A stretch of 19,700 nucleotides of DNA, taken from the NCBI GenBank assembly GCA_030689795.1, contig JAUYEO010000187.1, forward strand, positions 1 through 19,700, read 5' to 3'. How positions within the stretch are numbered: position 1 is the first letter of the stretch; the number at the start of each line of letters is the position of its first letter. The notes beneath the pieces are model-generated. The model had not been told where the DNA came from, did not search any database, and was given only the letters and a program-made list of their open reading frames with translations. Positions 1-6,170 of this stretch are shown piece by piece. The position numbers were made by a program, and so were the translations under genes. The DNA is from Desulfobacterales bacterium (lineage in GTDB: Bacteria > Desulfobacterota > Desulfobacteria > Desulfobacterales > RPRI01).

Positions 1-721
1 GTTTGCCGGTCGTATATCTTAAGCGCGGTGAAGGATCATCTATTATGCGCCCGATCAGTTCTGCTATTTTGAGGGGTGACGGGCCCTTTGATTCATCCTG
101 TTCCATTATTGAAATAGCCTTTGAAAATTTTTCACGGTAAGTTTCGTTTACTTTTGATTCTGCCGCCGTTTTCCGGTTTGCCGTGAATCCGGTCTTAAAA
201 TCTCCCGGTTCTATCAGGACAACCCTTATTCCGAAGGGAAGCAGTTCGATCCTTAATGTCTCGGTTAAAGATTCTATTGCGTATTTGCTTGAGCTGTAAA
301 AGGCCTGGAAAGGTATAGGAACAAGCCCGGCAAGGGAGCCTATATTTATGATTAGTCCTGATTTCTGCTTTCGCATTTCCGGAATAATGGCTTTGCATAC
401 ACGGAAGAGACCAAAAAAATTCGTTTCAAACAGTTCTTTCGCCTCATCAACGGAAGTGTCTTCAATTGACCCGGCAAGTCCGGATCCTGCGCAGTTTATC
501 ACGACATCGATTTTGCCTTCCCTATCTATTATCCGGCTGACCGCGTCATTAACCGAACCATCATTGTTTACATCCATCTTTAATGCATTAAAGGGAAAGC
601 TTCCGGTTGCAGAAGTGCGGCTTGCTCCGTAAACATTGTGACCCTTTTCAAGCAGATATTTTGCCGCAGCATTTCCTATGCCTGATGAAGCGCCTGTTAT
701 AAGTATCACATTTTTCCCCAT
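1..721 (-). CDS. Short-chain dehydrogenase/reductase (SDR), 3' end outside the window
   Basis: Reading the minus strand from ATG 721 gives an open frame of 240 codons that runs off the window start, so the C-terminus is missing. It begins MGKNVILITGASSGIG, the Rossmann NAD(P)-binding glycine motif (TGASSGIG, about residues 9-16). It continues with NCAG at 76-79 (the family's NNAG structural motif), Ser129 in IGSLAGL, and YSSSK with Tyr142 and Lys146, so the catalytic Ser-Tyr-Lys set is intact. The sequence after Lys146 (ESLTETLRIEL, then IEPGDFKTGF) is typical of classical SDRs of about 260-280 residues. An AAGGA ribosome-binding site lies 7 nt before the ATG. The gene is divergent from the ornithine cyclodeaminase-like gene and shares its regulatory gap. 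The enzyme should reduce a carbonyl or oxidise an alcohol using NAD(P)H in the cytoplasm. The substrate cannot be read from the sequence. Family call is firm. Confidence 0.93.
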   Translation of the reverse strand, partial: MGKNVILITGASSGIGNAAAKYLLEKGHNVYGASRTSATGSFPFNALKMDVNNDGSVNDAVSRIIDREGKIDVVINCAGSGLAGSIEDTSVDEAKELFETNFFGLFRVCKAIIPEMRKQKSGLIINIGSLAGLVPIPFQAFYSSSKYAIESLTETLRIELLPFGIRVVLIEPGDFKTGFTANRKTAAESKVNETYREKFSKAISIMEQDESKGPSPLKIAELIGRIIDDPSPRLRYTTGK

Positions 722-762
722 GGTTTATCCTTTCAGCCGGTAAAGACATCGTATGTATGCAT

Positions 763-790
763 ATTATCCATATCAATTATAAAATGGCAA
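763..790 (-). promoter_or_regulatory. Predicted sigma70 promoter for the SDR gene
   Basis: On the minus strand a TTGCCA -35 box (790-785; 5/6 to TTGACA) is followed after 16 bp by GATAAT (768-763; 5/6 to TATAAT). This would start transcription about 35 nt before the ATG at 721. The -35 box lies inside the left arm (782-792) of an inverted repeat, so a protein bound there would affect this promoter. Prediction from consensus only. Confidence 0.5.
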
Positions 791-869
791 CATAGATTGT
801 TCCATATAGATTGTTCCATTTAGATTTGTTCCATTTGGATTGTTCCATCAATTGAAATTGTTGCCATTT
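782..869. repeat. Four tandem 14-15 bp repeats framed by an 11 bp inverted repeat; likely operator array
   Basis: Four head-to-tail copies of a unit close to TAGATTGTTCCATT lie at 793-806, 807-820, 821-835 and 836-849. The third has one extra T; the fourth has TGG in place of TAG. The array is framed by AAATGGCAACA (782-792) and its exact reverse complement TGTTGCCATTT (859-869). The block sits between the predicted -35 boxes of the two divergent promoters (785-790 minus, 852-857 plus). Phased copies of one motif between divergent promoters are what one expects of a multi-site transcription factor operator. No regulator gene is in the window. Confidence 0.7.
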
Positions 870-879
870 GACCGATAAT
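852..879 (+). promoter_or_regulatory. Predicted sigma70 promoter for the cyclodeaminase-exporter pair
   Basis: TTGAAA (852-857; 5/6 to the -35 consensus) is followed after 16 bp by GATAAT (874-879; 5/6 to the -10 consensus). The start point would be near 886, giving a leader of about 65 nt before GTG 953. This makes the upstream in-frame ATG at 881 unlikely as a start. The right arm of the inverted repeat (859-869) lies in the spacer, a classic place for an operator. Prediction only. Confidence 0.5.
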
Positions 880-952
880 TATGATATCGACGACGTGTTC
901 TGTGCTCACGGAACGCAAAATAAATGAACAGAATTATTTAAGGAGAGAAGAA

Positions 953-1927
953 GTGAATACAAACACAGTGCTGTACTTAAGCCGAAAAGACGTGGAAATT
1001 CTGAATCTGCCGATGACGGATATTATCGATGCATTGAATAACATGTTTCGCGAGAAGGGAGAAGGCCGGGTTGAAATGCCTCCCAAACCCGGAATTCATA
1101 CACGAGCGGATGCGTTCATTCACGCGATGCCTGCATATATACCGAGCATGAAGGCAGCAGGTGTGAAATGGATCTCCGGATATCCTGAAAATCAAAAGAA
1201 GAAACTCCCCTACATTAACGGACTGCTTATCCTGAACGACCCCGAAACCGGTATGCCTGTCGCGATAATGGATGCAACATGGATCACCGCACGACGCACC
1301 GGCGCGGCAACCGCCATAGCTGCAAAATATCTGGCACGCAGGGAAAGCTCCTCTGTTGGTATTCTGGCCTGCGGCGTTCAGGGTAGAAATAATCTTGAAG
1401 CATTGGCATGTTTGTTCAAGATTGCCAAAGTCAAAGCATTCGATATTTACCCGGAAATAGCTCAGCGATTCGCAGAAGAAATGAAGGAAGTTGTTCACGC
1501 CGACATAGAAGTTGTTAAGAACCCGAAGGAAGCGGTGGTCGGTCTGGATTTGGTAGTCACAAGCGGTCCGATACTGAAGAACCCGTCCCCGGTGATCGAG
1601 GCGGATTGGCTTGCTGAGGGAGCCTTTGCTTCTCCTGTAGATTTCGATTCATATTGGAAAGGCGAAGCGCTGAGACAAGCCGACAAGCTGGCAACCGATG
1701 ATATAGACCAGATGGAGTACTATCGCAAAACCGGCTATTTCAAAAACACCCCACAGCCCTATGCCGATTTGGGCGCGATTGTTTCAGGCAAGAAACCTGG
1801 AAGAGAGAAAGCCGAAGAGCGTACGATCAGCATCAACCTCGGTATTGCGCTGGACGACATGGCAACGGCGATTCTGATATACAAGAAGGCCGGAGAACAG
1901 GGGATAGGAACCAAACTTCCCCTTTAA
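953..1927 (+). CDS. Ornithine cyclodeaminase / mu-crystallin family protein
   Basis: 324 residues when started at GTG 953, which has AGGAG at 941-945 with 7 nt spacing. An ATG at 881 is in frame but has no ribosome-binding site and precedes the predicted transcription start. The protein matches the OCD_Mu_crystall family in length and layout. It has Lys72 in GVKWISGYPEN, Arg115 in TARRTGAAT, the nucleotide-binding turn GILACGVQGR at 136-145, and Asp230 in SPVDFDSYW. These correspond to the Lys, Arg and Asp that bind substrate in Pseudomonas ornithine cyclodeaminase. Members deaminate ornithine to proline, or act as alanine dehydrogenases, ketimine reductases or opine-type synthases, all with NAD(P). 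The exact substrate is not decidable here. The next gene is a LysE-type exporter 61 bp downstream, so the pair probably handles one amino acid or its product. Family call is firm, reaction open. Confidence 0.92.
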   Translation: MNTNTVLYLSRKDVEILNLPMTDIIDALNNMFREKGEGRVEMPPKPGIHTRADAFIHAMPAYIPSMKAAGVKWISGYPENQKKKLPYINGLLILNDPETGMPVAIMDATWITARRTGAATAIAAKYLARRESSSVGILACGVQGRNNLEALACLFKIAKVKAFDIYPEIAQRFAEEMKEVVHADIEVVKNPKEAVVGLDLVVTSGPILKNPSPVIEADWLAEGAFASPVDFDSYWKGEALRQADKLATDDIDQMEYYRKTGYFKNTPQPYADLGAIVSGKKPGREKAEERTISINLGIALDDMATAILIYKKAGEQGIGTKLPL

Positions 1928-1988
1928 CAGTTGGGAATGATAAAGAATCAGAGAATAACAGGTGGGTGAACCGGAAGGAGATTGAATC

Positions 1989-2609
1989 GTGTTTGAGATC
2001 CAGAACTACGCAAGCTTTGTGGCAGCAATTCTCGTATTCCAGTTAATACCTGGGGCAGGCACACTCGTCATTCTCAACGCCACTGCGCGTAATGGCATCG
2101 GCGCCGGGCTCGGCTCAGTCTGGGGTACCCTGGTTGGTGACTTCGTACATATGGTCGCCGCTGTAGCCGGTCTGGCAGCAGTCATGAATGCCAACCCCTT
2201 TCTGTTCCGGGGGCTTCAATGGTTCGGCGCAGCGTACATTTGCTGGATGGGATTTCAACTTATACGGACCCCTGTTGATAGCGGCTGGAACATCGAAGAA
2301 CCGGTAAAAAGCGGTTCGGTATATTTTCGTCAGGCGTTCACCGTCAGTCTCACCAATCCCAAGGTAGTCCTGTTCTTCGTGGCGTTCTTTCCGCTTTTTC
2401 TGCGGGCTGACGCATCGCCTGTAACGCTGGGCATCATGATGGCGCACGTTACCGTCATCAGCTTTTTTTACCAGGCGGGACTAGTCCTCATCGGTAACGT
2501 GGTAGCGCGCAAGCTCTCGGCTCTGCCATATGCGCGCAAATTAGCGACGCGCCTCGCAGGCGTGGCTCTGATCGGTTTTGGCATTAAACTGGCGCTCGGG
2601 AACCGATGA
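1989..2609 (+). CDS. LysE/RhtB family amino acid exporter
   Basis: 206 residues, the usual size for this family. GTG 1989 has GGAAGGAG ending at 1980, 8 nt upstream. The N-terminus FVAAILVFQLIPGAGTLVIL is a LysE-type first membrane helix with the P-G-x-G turn. It is followed by GIGAGLGSVWGTLVGDFVH, a second helix, WFGAAYICWMGFQLIR, and later SLTNPKVVLFFVAFFPLF, the conserved N-P-K-x-x-x-F-F segment. About six hydrophobic segments are visible, so it is an inner-membrane protein. Family members export lysine, homoserine, threonine, leucine or related compounds by proton exchange. It sits 61 bp after the cyclodeaminase-like gene on the same strand and is probably co-transcribed with it. The substrate is unknown, but an overflow exporter for the cyclodeaminase substrate or product fits. 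Confidence 0.92.
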   Translation: MFEIQNYASFVAAILVFQLIPGAGTLVILNATARNGIGAGLGSVWGTLVGDFVHMVAAVAGLAAVMNANPFLFRGLQWFGAAYICWMGFQLIRTPVDSGWNIEEPVKSGSVYFRQAFTVSLTNPKVVLFFVAFFPLFLRADASPVTLGIMMAHVTVISFFYQAGLVLIGNVVARKLSALPYARKLATRLAGVALIGFGIKLALGNR

Positions 2610-2630
2610 ATAGAGAATAGTAAATTATCA

Positions 2631-2756
2631 GACGGCCTTGTAAAAAGATCATTATGCACGGCGCGCGAATCTTGAGGAATGAAGCGTACATATCGGTACG
2701 CTGCAATGACGAAAGATGAAGCGCAACACAGCAGAATGACTTTTTACGAGGCCGTC
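2631..2756. repeat. 126 bp palindromic (MITE-like) intergenic element; possible bidirectional terminator
   Basis: The arms at 2631-2647 and 2740-2756 are inverted repeats of 17 bp with a single mismatch. Allowing one gap, the match continues a few bases inward. A smaller perfect inverted repeat, AGCGTAC/GTACGCT with a 6 nt loop, lies in the middle. The right arm runs into the livF stop codon (2755-2757). The element fills the space between the convergent exporter and liv genes, where a strong hairpin could end transcription from both sides. No coding potential is seen. Similar TTTTTACGA-ended palindromes are, from memory, common in Desulfobacterota genomes. A related single end occurs at 18154-18172. 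Confidence 0.7.
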
Positions 2757-3468
2757 ATGCTTCGCCCATATAGACCTTGCGCACCATCTCATTGGACTGC
2801 AAATTGGCTGCCGTATCAGCCAGGGCTATAGATCCTGTCTGCAACACGTATCCACGGCTGGCGACCTGCAGAGCAATCCGGGCGTTTTGCTCAACCAGAA
2901 GAATGGTCATCCCGGCGGCATGCATTTGCTTGATATTTTCAAAAATGCTGTCCACAAGCACCGGTGCAAGGCCCATAGAGGGTTCATCCAGAAAAAGGAC
3001 CTTGGGATTGGACATCAGGGCCCGGCCCATGGCCAGCATCTGTTGCTCACCGCCGCTGAGAGTCCCGCCCAACTGGCTGCGCCGTTCTTTCAACCGCGGG
3101 AAAATATCAAACACCTTTGTTAAATTGGTTCTGTTAAGATGTTCATTCCTGACGGTAAAAGCTCCCATTTCCAGATTTTCCTGAACAGTCAGGCGGCCGA
3201 ATATGCGCCGGCCTTCCGGGACATGGATCATCCCCCTGGTCACGATCTGATGGGCCGGATACCTGGTCAGTTCGTCTCCTTCGAGCTGTATCGACCCGCT
3301 TCTGGGTTTCAAAAGACCGCTCAAAGTTTTCAGCGTTGTGCTTTTTCCTGCGCCGTTCGCTCCGATCAGTGTTACGATCTCTCCCTTGTCGACAGTCAGG
3401 GAGAGGTCTTTGAGTGCATGAATATTTCCATAATAAACATGGATATTTTTGACTTCCAGCAACGCCAT
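2755..3468 (-). CDS. livF: Branched-chain amino acid ABC transporter, ATP-binding protein LivF
   Basis: 237 residues, the normal LivF length. ATG 3468 is preceded by AAGGAG at 9 nt. All ABC ATPase motifs are present: Walker A GANGAGKST (36-44), signature LSGGEQQ (137-143) and Walker B VLFLDEP (157-163). The switch region is ILLVEQN with Gln194 instead of His, which is usual for LivF. The phrase HVPEGRRIFGRLTVQENL is diagnostic of this subfamily. The protein pairs with LivG as the cytoplasmic ATPase that drives uptake through LivH and LivM. It is the last gene of the liv cluster. It is separated from livG by 212 bp that hold a dispersed repeat, whereas the other inner junctions of the cluster are short. 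Its stop codon overlaps the palindromic element at 2631-2756. Confidence 0.95.
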   Translation of the reverse strand: MALLEVKNIHVYYGNIHALKDLSLTVDKGEIVTLIGANGAGKSTTLKTLSGLLKPRSGSIQLEGDELTRYPAHQIVTRGMIHVPEGRRIFGRLTVQENLEMGAFTVRNEHLNRTNLTKVFDIFPRLKERRSQLGGTLSGGEQQMLAMGRALMSNPKVLFLDEPSMGLAPVLVDSIFENIKQMHAAGMTILLVEQNARIALQVASRGYVLQTGSIALADTAANLQSNEMVRKVYMGEA

Positions 3469-3499
3469 ACCAGGTACTCCTTTATCACGGCATATTAAA

Positions 3500-3676
3500 A
3501 CCTTTGCATAATACCCATTTTTGCCCGATTACTATAAAAATTTGGTTTCTGGTCTCTGGTTTGTTGTTTCTGGTTTTTCTCTTTTAACCAGAAACCAGGA
3601 ACTATAAACCAAAAACCTGAGTCTTTATTATCACCTTCCTTATATTTGGCTAAAATTGGATGTTCTTCAAAGGTCT
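3500..3676 (-). repeat. Dispersed 177 bp intergenic repeat, copy 1 (between livG and livF)
   Basis: Read on the minus strand, this stretch aligns end to end with 18193-18368 on the plus strand. My hand alignment gives about 28 mismatches and one single-base gap, so roughly 84% identity. It has three parts: a 5' part starting AGACCTTTGAAGAAC, a central part made of repeated CCAGAAAC-like words, and a 3' part ending TTATGCAAAGGT. The centre forms a stem GTTTCTGGTT/AACCAGAAAC with a loop of 10 nt. The copy starts 4 nt after the livG stop and ends 31 nt before the livF start, so it fills the gap. It has the same orientation as liv transcription. Confidence 0.85.
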
Positions 3677-3680
3677 AATA

Positions 3681-4463
3681 TTAATGGGCCTGGGCAGCAC
3701 TCCCTTGCCCAAGGTACGCTTCAATGACTTTTGGATTCCGCTTGATTTCATCCGGCGTGCCTTCGGCGAGCTTTTTACCGTAATCCAAAACAGTGATTAT
3801 CTCTGAAATCCCCATTACGACCCGCATCTGATGCTCGATCAGCATGATCGTGATTCCCAGATCATCCCGCAGGCTTTGAATGAAGTCGCACATGGCCTGT
3901 GTTTCTCCGGAATTCATGCCGGCCGTAGGTTCATCAAGGCATAATAATTTTGGTCTCGTAGCCAGGGCCCGCGCGATCTCCAGGCGTCTTTGATCGCCGT
4001 AAGGAAGGTGTTTGGAAAGCATGTTAGCCTTCGTTTCCAGGTTAACGAACTTGAGCAGACGATTGGCTTCGGCTTCCGCCTCTTCTTCTTCCCTTTTGAC
4101 GAAGGGGGTATTCAAAATAATACCAAGGTAACTCGATTTCAAGTGGACGTGCATACCCACCAGAACGTTTTCGATCGCGGTCAAATCGGGAAAAAGACGG
4201 ATATTCTGATAGGTTCGGGCGATCCCCAGGCGAACGATACGGTCAGGCATAAGGCCGACTAAAGAATGATTTTCAAGCAATATTTCACCGGCTTCGGGTT
4301 TATAAAAACCGGTGATACAGTTGAAAAACGTCGTCTTTCCGGCGCCGTTCGGACCGATGACGCTGTGAATGGTCTTTTCCTCGATCTCGATATCCAGACC
4401 ATCTACGGCTACCAGGCCGCCAAAGCGTTTGGTTGTTTTACGTGATATCAGTATTGGTGCCGT
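3681..4463 (-). CDS. livG: Branched-chain amino acid ABC transporter, ATP-binding protein LivG (non-canonical ACG start proposed)
   Basis: From ACG 4463 the frame codes 260 residues, the usual LivG size. It reads (M)APILISRKTTKRFGG, then Walker A GPNGAGKTT (37-45), signature LPYGDQRR (153-160; usually LSYGxQR), Walker B KLLCLDEP (172-179) and IEHQM with Glu210 and His211. The 5' end is odd. Between the livM stop (4479-4481) and Walker A there is no in-frame ATG, GTG or TTG. The first TTG (4280) lies after Walker A, so a protein from there could not bind ATP. GAGGAGG (4468-4474) sits 4 nt before the ACG, exactly where ATG is expected. Either ACG is used, or ATA 4454 or CTG 4451, or the base is a T-to-C sequence error or mutation. 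Function: ATPase partner of LivF. Confidence 0.9.
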   Translation of the reverse strand, partial: TAPILISRKTTKRFGGLVAVDGLDIEIEEKTIHSVIGPNGAGKTTFFNCITGFYKPEAGEILLENHSLVGLMPDRIVRLGIARTYQNIRLFPDLTAIENVLVGMHVHLKSSYLGIILNTPFVKREEEEAEAEANRLLKFVNLETKANMLSKHLPYGDQRRLEIARALATRPKLLCLDEPTAGMNSGETQAMCDFIQSLRDDLGITIMLIEHQMRVVMGISEIITVLDYGKKLAEGTPDEIKRNPKVIEAYLGQGSAAQAH

Positions 4464-4474
4464 AGATCCTCCTC
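4461..4474 (-). promoter_or_regulatory. livG ribosome-binding site followed by ACG in place of ATG
   Basis: On the minus strand a near-perfect Shine-Dalgarno GAGGAGG (4474-4468) is followed by ATCT and then ACG GCA CCA. Three in-frame stops (TAG, TAA, TGA) lie directly upstream, so translation cannot come from further back in this frame. The strong site marks the intended start and shows that the codon there is ACG. Confidence 0.75.
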
Positions 4475-4478
4475 ATTA

Positions 4479-6146
4479 CTAAACAGTTGCTCCGTTTGCT
4501 TTTCCCTCGTGCATCTCTCGTTTATGAACCTCCTCCGGCCATAGTCCTTCCGGCCGGATCAACATCATGACAACCAGGGCGATGCCATAAACCAGAAACC
4601 GGTATTCAGCGAATTCTCTTAATAGTTCCGGGAGGCCAATGAGAGCGGCAGCACCAACAATTACGCCCGGGATACTGCCTATCCCCCCAAAAATAATCAG
4701 ACAAACAATATTGATGGAGACCATAATATTGAAACTGTGAGGATAAATTGAGCCTATCTTGCTGCCGAAGATGACGCCGCTTAATGCGGCGAATCCAGCG
4801 CCCGTGCCAAAAGCCAGCAACTTATTCGATACCAGGTTGATCCCCATGGCCTGGGCAACATCTTCATCTTCGCGCATGGCTTTCCAGGCTCTGCCGATTC
4901 GCGAATCTTTCAGTCGCCAGGAAACAAAAATCACCAGCAGGCACCCGGCAATAATGAGATAATAGATTTCCTGCGGTCCCTTAAAAACAAAACCAAGCAC
5001 CTGCGGTTTGGCAATTTTACCGATACCCTGAGATCCGCCCAGAAAGGGACGCAAAGCATCTGAAAGAACCAGAAGGCGAATGATTTCACCAAAGCCCATG
5101 GTGGCAATGGCCAGATAATCACCACGCATCTTGAGAACCGGGACACCGAGAAGCACTCCGGCTAAAATGCCAAAAAAGACAGCAAAGGGGATTGCCGCCC
5201 AGAGAGACCAGTTCAAATTCATTATTTCGGGTGATGTGACCAATGCGGTAACATAGGCTCCTATTGCAAAGAAAGCCACATAACCCAGATCCAGCAGACC
5301 AGCGTACCCGACGACGATATTCAGGCCAAGTCCTAAGAGCACATAGAGACCGACAATGGTCATGACTTCACTCATAAATAGCCCTAAACGCCACGGTGCA
5401 ACCAGAATAATGGCTAAAAGGGTAATGGTACCGATCGTTCTCCATGTCAATTGCTGTTTCTTTGGCAAACCCTGCCAGCCTTGCCTGATTCCGTCGCCCT
5501 TAATTGACCATGATATGATTGCCAGGGCGATGAAAATGAAAATTGAAATGGCGCCTTTCACGGTAAGGCCATCGCTCGTTAAAAGCCATTCGCTGATCGC
5601 GTCCGGAAAATTATTGGCCAGGATGGGTCGGATGAGTTCCTGGAGCACACCCGCAAAAGCGGAACCCGCTAATGACCATAAAATGACCGTGCGGACAATC
5701 TTTGGCAGAAGATAGAAAAAACCTGTGATCAGGCCGGTGACCATTCCTGCAATCAAAAGCAGGCGCAACCCGTTATTCCCCTGGACCCCGAAGGTAAGCA
5801 AATTATTCAACAGCAAATCGGAAGCATTGATGAACATCATCCTTAAATTGACATTTCTGCCTAAAATGATCAGCAACACTAAAAAAAACGCGGTTGTCAA
5901 TCCTGCAAATATACTGTTTGAAATGACCCACAGGGGCTTAGCCGGCGTAGTGCGTCTGGCCGCCATATAACATATAAACAGCCCAGCGGCCAGATAGAGG
6001 GTATGACCCATTGAGATAATATCCGCAACGACTTGACGTTGCGTAAAGACCTCTATCATGCCGATTAACGCCATAAGAACTAACACAATACCGCCAACAA
6101 TTCCAATCTTTATCCCATATCGCCAGATGGCACGAATTGGTTCCAT
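4479..6146 (-). CDS. livM: Branched-chain amino acid ABC transporter permease LivM with long N-terminal membrane extension
   Basis: 555 residues, against about 300-430 for most LivM proteins. The C-terminal part from about residue 235 is a normal BPD_transp_2 permease. It has LGLGLNIVVGYAGLLDLGYV near 271-290, the cytoplasmic EAA-type loop WKAMREDEDVAQAMGIN that contacts the ATPases, FGGIGSIPGVIVGAA, and the closing LIRPEGLWPE. Residues 1-232 are extra. They contain about five or six hydrophobic segments (near 13-33, 48-62, 72-95, 126-148, 153-170 and 196-213) joined by short basic or polar loops. I recognise no known domain in them. The gene follows livH by 24 bp and its stop is 15 bp before the livG ACG. 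ATG 6146 has only a weak GAGAAG upstream. It forms the membrane pore with LivH. Confidence 0.93.
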   Translation of the reverse strand: MEPIRAIWRYGIKIGIVGGIVLVLMALIGMIEVFTQRQVVADIISMGHTLYLAAGLFICYMAARRTTPAKPLWVISNSIFAGLTTAFFLVLLIILGRNVNLRMMFINASDLLLNNLLTFGVQGNNGLRLLLIAGMVTGLITGFFYLLPKIVRTVILWSLAGSAFAGVLQELIRPILANNFPDAISEWLLTSDGLTVKGAISIFIFIALAIISWSIKGDGIRQGWQGLPKKQQLTWRTIGTITLLAIILVAPWRLGLFMSEVMTIVGLYVLLGLGLNIVVGYAGLLDLGYVAFFAIGAYVTALVTSPEIMNLNWSLWAAIPFAVFFGILAGVLLGVPVLKMRGDYLAIATMGFGEIIRLLVLSDALRPFLGGSQGIGKIAKPQVLGFVFKGPQEIYYLIIAGCLLVIFVSWRLKDSRIGRAWKAMREDEDVAQAMGINLVSNKLLAFGTGAGFAALSGVIFGSKIGSIYPHSFNIMVSINIVCLIIFGGIGSIPGVIVGAAALIGLPELLREFAEYRFLVYGIALVVMMLIRPEGLWPEEVHKREMHEGKANGATV

Positions 6147-6170
6147 TTCTTCTCTTTCGATTACTGGCTC

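Noticed and set aside
793..849. CRISPR array
   Set aside because: The units are 14-15 bp and directly abutting with no spacers, and there are no cas genes. The AACCAG words elsewhere also lack regular spacers.
881..952. Upstream in-frame ATG (881) as start of the cyclodeaminase-like gene
   Set aside because: No ribosome-binding site, lies upstream of the predicted transcription start, and the added 24 residues are not family-like; GTG 953 has AGGAG and family-like length.
977..1498. 173-codon open frame antisense to the cyclodeaminase-like gene
   Set aside because: Antisense shadow of a conserved gene, rich in Cys and His without motif structure, no ribosome-binding site.
3681..4280. LivG starting at TTG 4280
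   Set aside because: This would remove Walker A, which is clearly encoded just upstream in the same frame.
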